Positions 7,766-17,464 of a stretch of DNA of 64,000 nucleotides are shown here, in pieces. Under the pieces are notes generated by a model. It ran no database searches. It was not told the DNA's origin and saw only the letters and a program-made list of their open reading frames with translations. The translations under genes and the position numbers were made by a program. The stretch is from Chloroflexota bacterium. Its GTDB lineage: Bacteria > Chloroflexota > Dehalococcoidia > Lucifugimonadales > Lucifugimonadaceae. The stretch spans positions 1 through 64,000 of the forward strand of contig JABMNO010000038.1 in assembly GCA_013204555.1 (NCBI GenBank), read 5' to 3'. Position 1 is the first letter of the stretch; every line of letters begins with the position of its first letter.

Positions 7766-7850
7766 CGTCGCCTATCAGTGAACTAACGAGTTGGGCGTAG
7801 GCTGATAGCGCTCTAACCCACCCACACTTCGCAATTCGATAGGTCACCAA

Positions 7851-9149
7851 GTGGCAGATAACCTCAATATCGTTGTAGTTGGACTCGGATATGTCGGTAT
7901 TCCACTGGCGGTATCGTTGGCTCGGACGTTCAATACGATCGGCTATGACATCAATCAGAGTCGCGTTGATGAATTGCGAAGTGGTCGTGATCGCACAGAT
8001 AGCGTAGAGCCATCAACTCTGGCGGCGGCGAGGCTGGAGTTCACCACAGACGCCGGGTGCATCGCAGACGCCGATGTTGTGATCGTTGCGGTGCCCACTC
8101 CCGTGGATAGTTCTAACGTTCCAGACATGGCGCTTCTGGAGGCGGCAACCCTCACCGTGGGGGAGCACATATCACCTGGCACCACGGTGATCTATGAATC
8201 GACCGTGTATCCCGGGGCGACGGAGGATGTTTGCGTTCCCATTCTGGAGTTGGCGTCAGGTTTTAAATCTGGCGTGGGATTCAAGGTTGGTTACTCTCCA
8301 GAGCGGATCAATCCGGGTGATGGTGAGCATTCACTTCGAACCGTGGTGAAGATCATCTCGGCGCAGGATGAAGAAGCGATGGAAGTAGTTGAGCGCGTCT
8401 ACTCCAGCGTCGCGGAGGCCGGGCTTCACAAGGCGGCGAGCATCCGTGTTGCCGAAGCGGCCAAGGTTCTTGAAAACACACAGCGCGATGTGAATATCGC
8501 GCTGGTGAATGAGCTGTCGGTACTGTTTCACCGAATGGGAATTGAGACTTCGGAAGTGCTGGATGCCGCTGCCACGAAGTGGAATTTCCATAAATACACA
8601 CCCGGGCTGGTTGGTGGCCACTGCATTGGCGTAGATCCGTACTACATGAGCTATGCGGCATCTCTGTATGGGTTTGAGACTGAGATGGTGCTCGCGGGCC
8701 GCCGAATCAATAACTCCATGAGTGATTTTGTCGTTGCGGAGACGATCAGTGAGTTGAAAGCCGCTGGTGTTGATCCGGCAGCAGCCAGTGTGCTGGTCCT
8801 GGGGATCACTTACAAATCTGACGTTCCTGACACCCGAAACTCGCTTGTTATTCCTGTTTTGGAGCAGCTGGCAGACAAGATTGGGGTTCTCAGGATTTAC
8901 GACCCGATAGTAGGCGTCCAGGGCTTTAGTTTTGACGCTGAGGAACTGGAAACATCGCCGTTCGACTTAGCAGATCGGTACGACGCCATTATTCTGGCGG
9001 AGCCCCACAAGACTCTCTCCGCACGATCTCCAGAAGAGATGCTTGGGTTACTGCGACCCGATGCGTCAGGCGGACTCTTCATGGATATAAAGGGGACGTT
9101 TGATCGTGGCTCCTTTGAGGAAGCGGGAGTCAGGTACTGGACGCTCTGA
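7851..9149 (+). CDS. UDP-N-acetyl-hexosamine 6-dehydrogenase (WecC/TviB/WbpA type)
   Basis: Oxidises the C6 of a UDP-HexNAc to the uronic acid in two NAD-dependent steps. The NAD site is VVVGLGYVGIPLA at the N-terminus. VAVPTPVD, YESTVYPGATE, GYSPERINPG and the catalytic-Cys motif GLVGGHCIGVDPYY near residue 255 are those of the UDP-HexNAc branch (TviB, WbpA, WecC), not the UDP-glucose branch, which has GFGGSCxPKD. The C-terminal UDP-binding domain carries GITYKSDVPDTRNS. Length 432. The start is GTG. It probably feeds the neighbouring polysaccharide locus together with the Ugd at 9988. Confidence 0.92.
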   Translation: MADNLNIVVVGLGYVGIPLAVSLARTFNTIGYDINQSRVDELRSGRDRTDSVEPSTLAAARLEFTTDAGCIADADVVIVAVPTPVDSSNVPDMALLEAATLTVGEHISPGTTVIYESTVYPGATEDVCVPILELASGFKSGVGFKVGYSPERINPGDGEHSLRTVVKIISAQDEEAMEVVERVYSSVAEAGLHKAASIRVAEAAKVLENTQRDVNIALVNELSVLFHRMGIETSEVLDAAATKWNFHKYTPGLVGGHCIGVDPYYMSYAASLYGFETEMVLAGRRINNSMSDFVVAETISELKAAGVDPAAASVLVLGITYKSDVPDTRNSLVIPVLEQLADKIGVLRIYDPIVGVQGFSFDAEELETSPFDLADRYDAIILAEPHKTLSARSPEEMLGLLRPDASGGLFMDIKGTFDRGSFEEAGVRYWTL

Positions 9150-9179
9150 CCGCTAGATCAGTAGTGGCAAGTTCCGCGA

Positions 9180-9692
9180 TTACCTTCGCCCAATGATGTA
9201 GAGGAGCCATGCTGCTCCTACCACCGCCAGAACGGTTCCGGTGAACAGTCCAACGGCGAGGTCGACTCCCGAATCCCGGTCCGCAGTGACGACATCGATC
9301 CAGATGCCGTCGCCCAGAAGAACACCGGCCACAATTGCCGAGGCGACACGCTCAAACGGGGTTTCTGTTGCCTGCGTGCTGGCATCTGTCTGAAAGACGT
9401 GGCGTTCCGTTTGCGTGGGCTCGGCGGCGGCGGGTTCCATTGGTTTGGCAACTTGTATCCGCACTGGTGATTCCACGGGAGTTCTGGCCGGAGCCGATAC
9501 GGCAGGGCGGGCCTCGGAACGACTCGCATGGATACGGCGGCGCCTATCGCTGTATTCAACGTTGGGAGAGCAGTGAAGTTGGTGTTGGCGGTGCCACAGC
9601 CAGCGAAAAGCGTGCGGTTTCCGCACCCGGCTCGGGCAGCGATGCCCACAGGGTTCTGCATGTACTGAAAAACGGTCGTGAGGCGTTGACAA
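9180..9692 (-). CDS. Small hypothetical membrane protein
   Basis: I do not recognise a family. The C-terminal 60 residues contain two hydrophobic segments (VASAIVAGVLLGDGIWI and LAVGLFTGTVLAVVGAAWLLYII) and end with IGRR. Before them is an Ala/Pro/Thr-rich linker. The N-terminal 80 residues are His/Arg/Cys-rich and look non-coding, so the true start may be the ATG near 9440. The gene is convergent with the dehydrogenase at 7851, 30 bases from its stop, inside the polysaccharide locus. Confidence 0.4.
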   Translation of the reverse strand: MSTPHDRFSVHAEPCGHRCPSRVRKPHAFRWLWHRQHQLHCSPNVEYSDRRRRIHASRSEARPAVSAPARTPVESPVRIQVAKPMEPAAAEPTQTERHVFQTDASTQATETPFERVASAIVAGVLLGDGIWIDVVTADRDSGVDLAVGLFTGTVLAVVGAAWLLYIIGRR

Positions 9693-9987
9693 GATGAAGT
9701 TGGCGTCGAGTGTTGAAAGTGGCGAGCAGAGTGATTGTAATAGCGTAAACGCTTAACGTTACTTGGGCTTCGAGACTTCTTCACCCGTGATTACCATTTT
9801 GTTACCAAATGTCTACCCAGTGCCCAATCATTGGGAGGTTTAACGTAAACGAATCGTTACGCACTGAATCTATGGCTACTGGTAGGCTAGATTTCATTGA
9901 ATGGCATAGGGCGGTTCCGCGTAGGAGCCGGATTACTGGCGGGGGCGACTGACGTCCAGTTGGCACAAAAATCTTTGAGATTGGGCT

Positions 9988-11313
9988 TTGAGTGGGCAAG
10001 TGAGTAATAACGGCTCTATAGCGGTCATTGGAGCGGGCTACGTGGGGCTTGTTAATGCCGCGTGTCTGGCAGACATCGGTCACTCAGTCGCGTGCTTTGA
10101 CACCGACGCCCAAAAAGTAAGCCGGCTTTCCAGCGGCATCGTAGATATTCTTGAGCCCGGCCTCCCCGAGCTTGTCGCCAAAAATTTGGACTCAGGCCGC
10201 CTTTCATTCCACAGCGTCGCTGACAAGGCCCTTAATTCTGCTGAAACGGTGTTTTTGTGCGTCGACACACCTACCGACCCCGTGACGGGGCCAAATCTTC
10301 GGAATCTCATGGGAGCCGTCGATTCGGTCTTGGATCATGGTGAGAACGTATCGACCCTTGTGTTGAGGAGCACGGTGCCTCCCGGCACGACTGCCAAAGT
10401 TAGCGCTGAGATTGCCGTCAAGAACGGTCACAGGTCGATGGACATTGTTGTTCATCCGGAATTCTTTCAGGAGGGCCAGGCAGTTGATGATTGCCAGTCA
10501 CCCTGCCGGATTGTGGTTGGTTCTGACAATGAAGCCGCAGCGCTTCGAGTGGCAGGAGTGTGGCAAAACACGGATGTACCGTTCTTGACTACTGATACGG
10601 CCACGGCAGAGATGATTAAGCAGGCATCGAACGCTTTTCTGGCAGCCAAGATCAGTTTCATCAATGACATAGCCCGCATCTGCGACGCAACAGGTGCAGA
10701 TATTGATCTGGTGGCCAAAGGCATGGGGCTTGACCCACGGATAGGCCATCGTTACTTGCAAGCGGGAATCGGTTTCGGCGGCAGTTGCTTGCCAAAGGAC
10801 CTTCGGGCGCTGATTTCTTCGGCTAAATTGCTCGGCTGGACTCCGCCTACTCTTGCAGCAGCACTGAAAGTCAATGATGATCAAATCGCGGTAATCGCCG
10901 AGAAGCTGGAAAAGCGGCTTGGTGGTTTACAGGGCAAGAAAGTGGCCATGCTTGGCCTCACATTCAAACCGGACACGGCCGATTTCAGAGATTCGCCAGC
11001 GATGGCTCTTGGACAGTACCTCTCCCGGGCGGGGGGCAAAGTTCGGGCAACTGATCCTGCACTGGATCAGTTGCCGCAAGAGGCCCGGGACGAGTTTGAT
11101 CTAGTTGCGGACCCCGCTGAGTGTGTAGTGGGCGCCGACGCCGTTGTGCTCGCCACCGCATGGCCGATCTACCAGAAATTGAATTGGAGTGAGATCGCCA
11201 GTTCTATGTCAGGCGATCTTGTTGTCGATGGTCGCAATGTCCTGGATGTCGCTGAAATCAAGTCAGCCGGTTTGCGGTACGTTGGCGTAGGTCGGGGCAG
11301 CGTTTCCGACTAG
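9988..11313 (+). CDS. ugd: UDP-glucose 6-dehydrogenase
   Basis: Makes UDP-glucuronate from UDP-glucose with two NAD. N-terminal NAD site IAVIGAGYVGLVNAACLAD, then CVDTPTDP, LRSTVPPGTT, the substrate loop EFFQEGQAVDD, and the catalytic Cys in GFGGSCLPKDLRAL near residue 264. The C-terminal domain has MLGLTFKPDTADFRDSPA. Length 441 is typical. The chosen start is TTG at 9988; GTG at 10000 is possible and neither has a clear ribosome site. The upstream 290 bases are AT-rich with several aacgtaaacg-like words and probably hold the promoter. Confidence 0.93.
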   Translation: MSGQVSNNGSIAVIGAGYVGLVNAACLADIGHSVACFDTDAQKVSRLSSGIVDILEPGLPELVAKNLDSGRLSFHSVADKALNSAETVFLCVDTPTDPVTGPNLRNLMGAVDSVLDHGENVSTLVLRSTVPPGTTAKVSAEIAVKNGHRSMDIVVHPEFFQEGQAVDDCQSPCRIVVGSDNEAAALRVAGVWQNTDVPFLTTDTATAEMIKQASNAFLAAKISFINDIARICDATGADIDLVAKGMGLDPRIGHRYLQAGIGFGGSCLPKDLRALISSAKLLGWTPPTLAAALKVNDDQIAVIAEKLEKRLGGLQGKKVAMLGLTFKPDTADFRDSPAMALGQYLSRAGGKVRATDPALDQLPQEARDEFDLVADPAECVVGADAVVLATAWPIYQKLNWSEIASSMSGDLVVDGRNVLDVAEIKSAGLRYVGVGRGSVSD

Positions 11314-11412
11314 CGCCGGTCATGGTGATGAGCTACTCAGATGTGCCGGCCTACTGCAAGCTTGAGCCACGTTCCCAACGTACCAGCGATGGCGACTGGT
11401 AGTTTCCACTGA

Positions 11413-13974
11413 GTGATGGATATTTCATCTTTGATCGATCGGGGTCCGATGGCTTCAGCCCGAACTCGTGTGATTGTGATCGCGTTCATCATCCTGATCG
11501 CGGTGGTGCTTAGCGTTTCATTTCGAGCGGCACAGATCAAGGGCGACGTCGAGAGGCTATCCAAATATTCTGATGATCTGAGATCGTTGAGTTCCGCTGA
11601 TGCCCTTTCAGGCGATCCAGATGATGTTGAGAACGTTCTTCAGAAACTCAAAGAAGTTCAATCTCAGGTCCGAGGGATTCATTCGGATCTGGCGTTCGTA
11701 CGCCTCGCCGAGCCCATCATTGGGTGGATACCGCTGGTTGGCGCAGATATCAGCGCGGCATCAAATCTCGGTGATCGGGCGCTAGCCGATGTTGATGCAG
11801 CGGTAGAGGTGGCGCTGGCTGGGCAGGTATTGCTTGAGTTTGGCGATTTGATATCGGGCTCAGCGCAGGACTTGCACGCGGCATATGCTTCAGGCCGGGT
11901 GCATGCGTCACTTGAGACTGCGATGGCTCATATTTCAGCGGCCGACGAGTTTCTTCAGCGGTCTGACAAGATAGCGTCTTCCGATCAGTCTGAGTCACCC
12001 GATCTAGTTTCTCAATATGTTCAAATTCTTGAGGAGCAGGAGCCACGCCTGAGGGAGATCGTGGATTGGACCACCTCATTGGTGTTGGTTGGTGAGCAAC
12101 TTGGCCCGCTTCTGGAATCAACACTTCCGCTTCTTGAACTCGCGGAAGAGGGAGGTATTAGCAGCCTCGCGAAACAGGAAGAGGTAGTGACTCTTCTGGT
12201 GGATCTGGCAGCCAAAGGCGGGCTCATACGAGAGTCGGCCAGGCAGGTGCGCACAGGGGTTCCTGTTGACCTGAAGAGTACTACGCTGGGCAAGCAAGTG
12301 AGTGTGCTGGTAGGCGCACTTGAGGCGATTGAGCCGTTCGCTCGGGGTGCTCGGACCGGGCTTGTTGCGGCGGAGCCAATTTTGAGATTCGTCTCAGAGT
12401 CGAACCTTCGTTTGCTATCGGATGGCGCTGGGGTTCGCGAAATGGTGGGGTTACTTGAGGCCGCCGGGCCGGAGATAGCCTTCTCGGCGGAACAGATCAG
12501 AGACGCGACCGAGGACATCAGCCGGACGTTGAATGGCAGCAATGCGGGAGTAGCGCAGGAGCTTATCGATCTTGCCCGCGAAGTGTCTGGGGCGCTTCAG
12601 ATAGCCGCGACCTTGCCTGATATTGCCGACGAGCTTCTGGGTCTTAGTGAACAGCGAACACATCTTGTGCTTGGGCAAACGTCGGATGAGTTGCGGGCGA
12701 GCGGCGGCTTTGTCTCGGGGATCTGGCTGATTACATTTGACGGTGGTGCTCTGGTATCGAGAGAGTACGTTGATGTGGTTGAAGTCGACGACATCTCCCG
12801 ACTGGGTCTCTACCCACGCCCACCCAGGCCGCTGGAAGATCATATGGCTGCGTCCGTCTGGCTCATGAGGGACGTTGGATGGGAGCCGGACTTCCCTTCC
12901 ACCGCGGCCATTGCACGGAGTCTGCTATTCCTGGGGCAACAGCGTGAGGTGGACTCAGTAATAGCGATTACACCACAGGCATTCATCAAGGTAGCCGAAG
13001 CACTTGGCGGGATATCTACCGGCGTAGGAAATCTGGCAGCCGACGACTTGCTACCGATTCTGGAGGAAGGGACAGATCAGCGTGGACGGGAGTTCATGGA
13101 TGTGCTCTTTCAGGGTTTGATTGAAACTGTTAACGGTCCTAACGTATCCAATAACGCGCTTGATCTTGCCAGCGCCTTCTCAGCAGCTCTGGATGAGAAG
13201 AACATCCTGGTGAACATGGCGGATGAGACTGCACAGCAAGCGGTATCGGCCAATGGGTGGGCCGGACAATTGTCGAATTCGGAACTGCCTCAACAACGAG
13301 ATCGCCTCACGCCAATTGACTCTAATGTGGGTTGGAGCAAGGTAGACCGCAACATTGAGCGGTCAATGGACTACTCAATTTCGCTGATAGAGCGTGCCAG
13401 GCCAGTCGCGAAGGTTCGGCTGGAGTATCAAAATCACAGTGGGCCAGGCGCTTCAAATTGCGATAGTCAGAAGAAGGACAGAGGCATTGCCTATGAGCTT
13501 TTGAAGAACGCCTGCTATTGGAACTTTGCCCGGATTTTCGTGCCTGCCGACGCCCATCTGATCACAAGCGACGCCATTCCGCTTCCTGAACATAGCGTTC
13601 AGTCCGAAACAGGATTCAAGGCGGTAGGAGAAGATACCTTTGAAGCCGGGTTTGTGGCGGGCGTGGCGTATTTCGGTGGATTAAAGACCGTGCCAGCAAA
13701 CGAATCTGCGACGCTGGAATTTACTTATGACTTGCCGACATCAGTTGTAGATTGGAACGAAACGGGAGCCAGATACGTTCTTGAGATACAGGCGCAGGCT
13801 GGTACAAGTGGGCGAGAGACGATCGTAAGTGTGAATTTCCCGGCCGGGTACGAGTATGCTTCGAGCAATATTTCACCCACTCTGACTCTTGATGGAAGAG
13901 TTGTGTTTGGGTTCAACTTGATTGCGGATGTTTTGTTGGAACTTGAACTAAAAAAGGCTGGCACACCAGATTGA
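11413..13974 (+). CDS. DUF4012-domain membrane-anchored protein
   Basis: 853 residues. One N-terminal membrane helix (VIVIAFIILIAVVLSVSF, about residues 20-38), then a long helical extracytoplasmic region and the DUF4012 core (HLVLGQTSDELRASGGFVSG and following, from about residue 415). DUF4012 proteins have no proven biochemical role but recur in exopolysaccharide gene clusters of Actinobacteria and Chloroflexota. That fits the UDP-sugar dehydrogenases before it and the ligase-like gene after it. GTG at 11413 is directly followed by ATG at 11416; either may start. The stop overlaps the lipoprotein reading frame, pointing to one transcript. Confidence 0.8.
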   Translation: MMDISSLIDRGPMASARTRVIVIAFIILIAVVLSVSFRAAQIKGDVERLSKYSDDLRSLSSADALSGDPDDVENVLQKLKEVQSQVRGIHSDLAFVRLAEPIIGWIPLVGADISAASNLGDRALADVDAAVEVALAGQVLLEFGDLISGSAQDLHAAYASGRVHASLETAMAHISAADEFLQRSDKIASSDQSESPDLVSQYVQILEEQEPRLREIVDWTTSLVLVGEQLGPLLESTLPLLELAEEGGISSLAKQEEVVTLLVDLAAKGGLIRESARQVRTGVPVDLKSTTLGKQVSVLVGALEAIEPFARGARTGLVAAEPILRFVSESNLRLLSDGAGVREMVGLLEAAGPEIAFSAEQIRDATEDISRTLNGSNAGVAQELIDLAREVSGALQIAATLPDIADELLGLSEQRTHLVLGQTSDELRASGGFVSGIWLITFDGGALVSREYVDVVEVDDISRLGLYPRPPRPLEDHMAASVWLMRDVGWEPDFPSTAAIARSLLFLGQQREVDSVIAITPQAFIKVAEALGGISTGVGNLAADDLLPILEEGTDQRGREFMDVLFQGLIETVNGPNVSNNALDLASAFSAALDEKNILVNMADETAQQAVSANGWAGQLSNSELPQQRDRLTPIDSNVGWSKVDRNIERSMDYSISLIERARPVAKVRLEYQNHSGPGASNCDSQKKDRGIAYELLKNACYWNFARIFVPADAHLITSDAIPLPEHSVQSETGFKAVGEDTFEAGFVAGVAYFGGLKTVPANESATLEFTYDLPTSVVDWNETGARYVLEIQAQAGTSGRETIVSVNFPAGYEYASSNISPTLTLDGRVVFGFNLIADVLLELELKKAGTPD

Positions 13975-13979
13975 TTGAG

Positions 13980-15236
13980 ATGTGGAAAACGAAGGCCCTC
14001 CTATTTCTCACGGCAATCGCTGGAGCAACCGTAATGGCATGCGGTGGTGGCAGCAACGAGGCCGATCCATCTCCAGAACCGGAGTTGACTCCGGGGCTGG
14101 GTCAAATTGCAGAGAGTCGGCCGACGCCTACGGCTACGCCACCGAATTCTTCACCATTCCCAACCGCTCGTCCCTCTCCCACTCCGGCAGTGGCTGACGT
14201 TGTTTCGGTCAACCGTATTGAGTTTGATGTTGTTGAGTTGTCGGTCCCCATCTGTAATACGTCTCTGCGAGATGGCATTCTTCCAGGCTTTGGCACCGTT
14301 CCAGTGCCCACGCCCACGCCTACCCCCACGCCGATCGCACTTCCGACGCCACGCTCAGTCGATGCGGCAAAGGCGGAGATAGAGAACTACCTCGCTACCG
14401 CGACCGATCTGCTGCGTACCTCTACTCGCTACGCAGATATAACGAATGACGCATGGCAAAGTTCACCTGGCCTGGAGGATCGCGCTGCGCTCATATTCGT
14501 TGAAGGCCGCAGGCTGGCGGCCCTCTGCAACACAGTTGCGCTCACGGACTTCCCGCCAGAGGTCGCTTCGGCAAACGATGCTCTGGCAGAGTTTCTCCGG
14601 GAACGACAGTCATGGTCAGCAGGATCGGCAAGCTCTATCCGCGAACTGAGTATCTCATCGACAGATTTGTTGGAAGCACAACGTGACCAGACCCGGACAC
14701 TGGCAAATGACGCTTCAGATTTCCTGGCCGCGTTGGCAGACGCCTTTGATATCAATCTGCCTCTGGCGCCTCGCACGGAGGCCGTGGAAAGCGCACGGGC
14801 CCGAATCTCCACGGTACGGCCAAGCGACTGGTATTTGGTCCGGCTTGATTCTCAAATCGTATTCACCGCACCCGAAGAGCTTCAGGAGGATGGGCTTGTT
14901 GGCCTGGGAACGGGCCGTGAGGGTTACGGCACTTCAATCCGAGCGCGCCGGGTGAGAAATGCACCGGACTGGAACCTGGAAAAGATGAACGCTCAAATCC
15001 GACCTCTTTTTGATCAGTTTGGGACGTTGATGGAGACATCAGAGCTTTCGGTTGATGGTCATCCGGCATCTCGCCACAGGATTATCGACGAGGAACAGGA
15101 TTGGCGAACCGATTTTGTGATTACGGTTGCCGGAGATTACAGCTTCATCTTTGAGTTAGGCTGCCCCGGCACGTTCTTTGAAGATTGCCTGACAACAATG
15201 GACCAGGTGCTCGCAGGATCAACACTCTCGCCTTGA
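13980..15236 (+). CDS. Hypothetical lipoprotein, polysaccharide locus
   Basis: 418 residues from the ATG at 13980, five bases after the DUF4012 stop. The N-terminus WKTKALLFLTAIAGATVMAC is a lipoprotein signal with lipobox VMAC. It is followed by a Pro/Thr-rich linker (PTPTATPP, then PTPTPTPTPIALPTP), helical regions and a C-terminal domain of about 140 residues (DWYLVRLDSQIVFTAPEELQ and following) that I do not recognise. It is likely anchored on the outer face of the cytoplasmic membrane. Coupling to DUF4012 suggests the two act together in surface polysaccharide handling; that is inference. Confidence 0.7.
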   Translation: MWKTKALLFLTAIAGATVMACGGGSNEADPSPEPELTPGLGQIAESRPTPTATPPNSSPFPTARPSPTPAVADVVSVNRIEFDVVELSVPICNTSLRDGILPGFGTVPVPTPTPTPTPIALPTPRSVDAAKAEIENYLATATDLLRTSTRYADITNDAWQSSPGLEDRAALIFVEGRRLAALCNTVALTDFPPEVASANDALAEFLRERQSWSAGSASSIRELSISSTDLLEAQRDQTRTLANDASDFLAALADAFDINLPLAPRTEAVESARARISTVRPSDWYLVRLDSQIVFTAPEELQEDGLVGLGTGREGYGTSIRARRVRNAPDWNLEKMNAQIRPLFDQFGTLMETSELSVDGHPASRHRIIDEEQDWRTDFVITVAGDYSFIFELGCPGTFFEDCLTTMDQVLAGSTLSP

Positions 15237-15247
15237 GCGTCCCCTGA

Positions 15248-17398
15248 TTAGCCTCCGAGAGAGCTACGGGCGTCTTCGAGCCGCTCGTCCCATCTGGCAA
15301 GATGCGCGTCACTCCAACTCATCTGTTTCCAATTTGTCACGGCAGACTCAATAGCCACCAGGTTACCCTCGGCGAAGGCTTGCAATACGAGCTCGTGGTT
15401 GGATTCAAACACAAATGGGCCGATGTCCATTCCTGCGTCTGTGTGCTCTCTTGCGAGGGCCATTAGTTCATCGTGTCTTTCAGGGATGTTTTGTGCCCCC
15501 GAGCGGTAGAAACGCGCCGCGGCCAGCCGCACCTTCATATTTTCAGGCTGGTCTTTGATAACGGTAATGACCTCGGGCTCTACGATCGAAAATACGGCGC
15601 TGCGGTCGGTCGCGTCGATGTTTTGGAGCTCCGTGGCAATGACATCCATGAATTGAGTTCTACTGATGGTGCCAAGCTGGGTAAAGACATCAAGGTTTTG
15701 AACCACATCCTGTGGAGTTCCAGGCAGCAGTACCTTCTGAGCGGCTCTCCATGGCTGTAGCTGAGTGAATACCAGACTCAAGACCAATACGGTGACTATT
15801 GCAGTGGGGCCGATCCAAATTTTCAGAACCTCAGACCATGATTCGGTGCCGGGCATTGACGTGGAGCGCGCTGCTTCCCTGTCCCGCCTTCGTCGTGCCA
15901 CCCTGGCTTCTCGAGAGGTTTCTCGGCGCTCAATGGGGGCGCTCCCTCGTGGCGCGAGGAAATCGCCAGGCGTGTGCTCCGCTGCTCGAGCCGCAACCCG
16001 CGACTCAGTAGCGCCTACATAGGCAAGCATCAGAATGAGGACCAACATCGTGGACGCGGTATCAAACAAGAAAAGCAAATGAATGAAAAATCCGAAGATC
16101 GCTCCGAGCATAGCGAGATCAATCCATTGCGATTCCTCACGAGCCCTGAACCGCGTGTAGGCGAGCCACAATGCCCAGATCCACATCAGGGCGTAGGGGG
16201 TGAAGCCAAGCACGCCAGTTGTGGAGAGAATTTCAGCCGGATCGTTGTGGGCTACATCAAGTTCGGGGAATACGCCGAGGAAATCATCATCTTCCAGGTG
16301 GTTGTTCCAGACCGTTGAGTAGTTTTCAAATCCGTAACCAGTGATTGGTCGTTCCGAAAATGCCTGAAGTGCCGACCGGGTACCGACGCCTCGGGAGTGT
16401 AGGGATTGATCTGCTTCTGTGGATCCAACGGATCGGAACAGAACTGGAGATAGATCTTTAAGACCGCTCAACGCGCTTGAGGGCAAGACCAAGAACAAGA
16501 CCACTCCTGTGGCCAGTACTGCGAGGGCTATCCGTGATACCAGTCGCCAGCCGTAATGTGAGCCCCAAATTGAGTAGGCAATGCCAGCTGCTGCAAGCCC
16601 TGCTGCCAGCCCCATCAGGGATCCACGAGACCCAGATTCAATCAGAATATATATCCCGGCGACAATGACAAGCAGATACAAGGCAGCGATGGGTAGTCTT
16701 AGATCGTCACTGATGCCCGGTGAAGCCGCCCTCGCTCCCGTTGTTCTTCGGCCCCGATGTCTTGGGGCGGGACTCGCTGACCCATCTGTTGCGACGGCAG
16801 GAGAAGGGCGCCACATCTTGTCCATGAACAAGCCGAACCCAAGCAGGGAGAGAGTCATTCCTAGTGAGCCGACGTATGTTGCGTTGCCCAGACTAATTGT
16901 CAGACGGCCTATATCCTGGCCTCGGAGCCATGAAAATGCCCCCCAGGTCTGTTCGTTCGCCTGAAGAAGTCCAAGGAATGATATGAATAGACCTATGCTC
17001 AGGAACGCCGTCAGATATAGCCGCCACTGAGTGACGCCCTTGATCATCGACATCATGATGACCAGAGCTGCCCACCAGTGAAACAGATCAAACGTCCCTG
17101 TCATGCGTTCGTAGTTGCTCCAGATCGACCGCTGGAAGCTAACTCCAAACACGGCTGAGACGAGTGTCGCCAGCACGAATAGGCCCAGGAAAATCGCCAG
17201 TTTGGACTGTGCCGGCCGATATTCAGGTCGCCTCAGCATCAGGATCAGCCAGAGGGCGAATGTAATCTCAATGACCGTCCGACTGAACAGCGCTTTTCCA
17301 ACAATGAACGGGAAAATCGTGCTGGGAGAGACGATCAAAGGAGTGAAGAGAAGGGCCATTAAGCCGAAGCGAATGGCCCATATTAGTGCGAAATCCAT
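15248..17398 (-). CDS. O-antigen ligase/polymerase-like (Wzy/WaaL) membrane protein with C-terminal soluble domain
   Basis: About 716 residues. Ten or more membrane helices fill the first 500 residues. The O-antigen ligase features are the GSRGSLMG loop, RPITGYGFENY and AHNDPAEILSTTGVLGF, the last with the conserved His. A basic linker (REARVARRRRDREAARS) leads to a last helix and a C-terminal helical domain resembling tetratricopeptide repeats. Such proteins join or polymerise lipid-linked glycans, or glycosylate proteins, outside the membrane. I start at the ATG at 17398 (MDFALIWAIRFG); an ATG at 17443 adds 15 hydrophilic residues. It is convergent with the lipoprotein gene, only 11 bases apart, at the end of the polysaccharide locus. 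Confidence 0.82.
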   Translation of the reverse strand: MDFALIWAIRFGLMALLFTPLIVSPSTIFPFIVGKALFSRTVIEITFALWLILMLRRPEYRPAQSKLAIFLGLFVLATLVSAVFGVSFQRSIWSNYERMTGTFDLFHWWAALVIMMSMIKGVTQWRLYLTAFLSIGLFISFLGLLQANEQTWGAFSWLRGQDIGRLTISLGNATYVGSLGMTLSLLGFGLFMDKMWRPSPAVATDGSASPAPRHRGRRTTGARAASPGISDDLRLPIAALYLLVIVAGIYILIESGSRGSLMGLAAGLAAAGIAYSIWGSHYGWRLVSRIALAVLATGVVLFLVLPSSALSGLKDLSPVLFRSVGSTEADQSLHSRGVGTRSALQAFSERPITGYGFENYSTVWNNHLEDDDFLGVFPELDVAHNDPAEILSTTGVLGFTPYALMWIWALWLAYTRFRAREESQWIDLAMLGAIFGFFIHLLFLFDTASTMLVLILMLAYVGATESRVAARAAEHTPGDFLAPRGSAPIERRETSREARVARRRRDREAARSTSMPGTESWSEVLKIWIGPTAIVTVLVLSLVFTQLQPWRAAQKVLLPGTPQDVVQNLDVFTQLGTISRTQFMDVIATELQNIDATDRSAVFSIVEPEVITVIKDQPENMKVRLAAARFYRSGAQNIPERHDELMALAREHTDAGMDIGPFVFESNHELVLQAFAEGNLVAIESAVTNWKQMSWSDAHLARWDERLEDARSSLGG

Positions 17399-17464
17399 CG
17401 GCGGATTATATTCTTTGCCAGCGGAGTCGTCGCAACTGGTCAATCACGGGATTTACTCATTTGG

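Noticed and set aside
9700-9900. aacgtaaacg-like words as a regulator binding site
   Set aside because: The copies differ in spacing and orientation and I cannot tie them to a known regulator.
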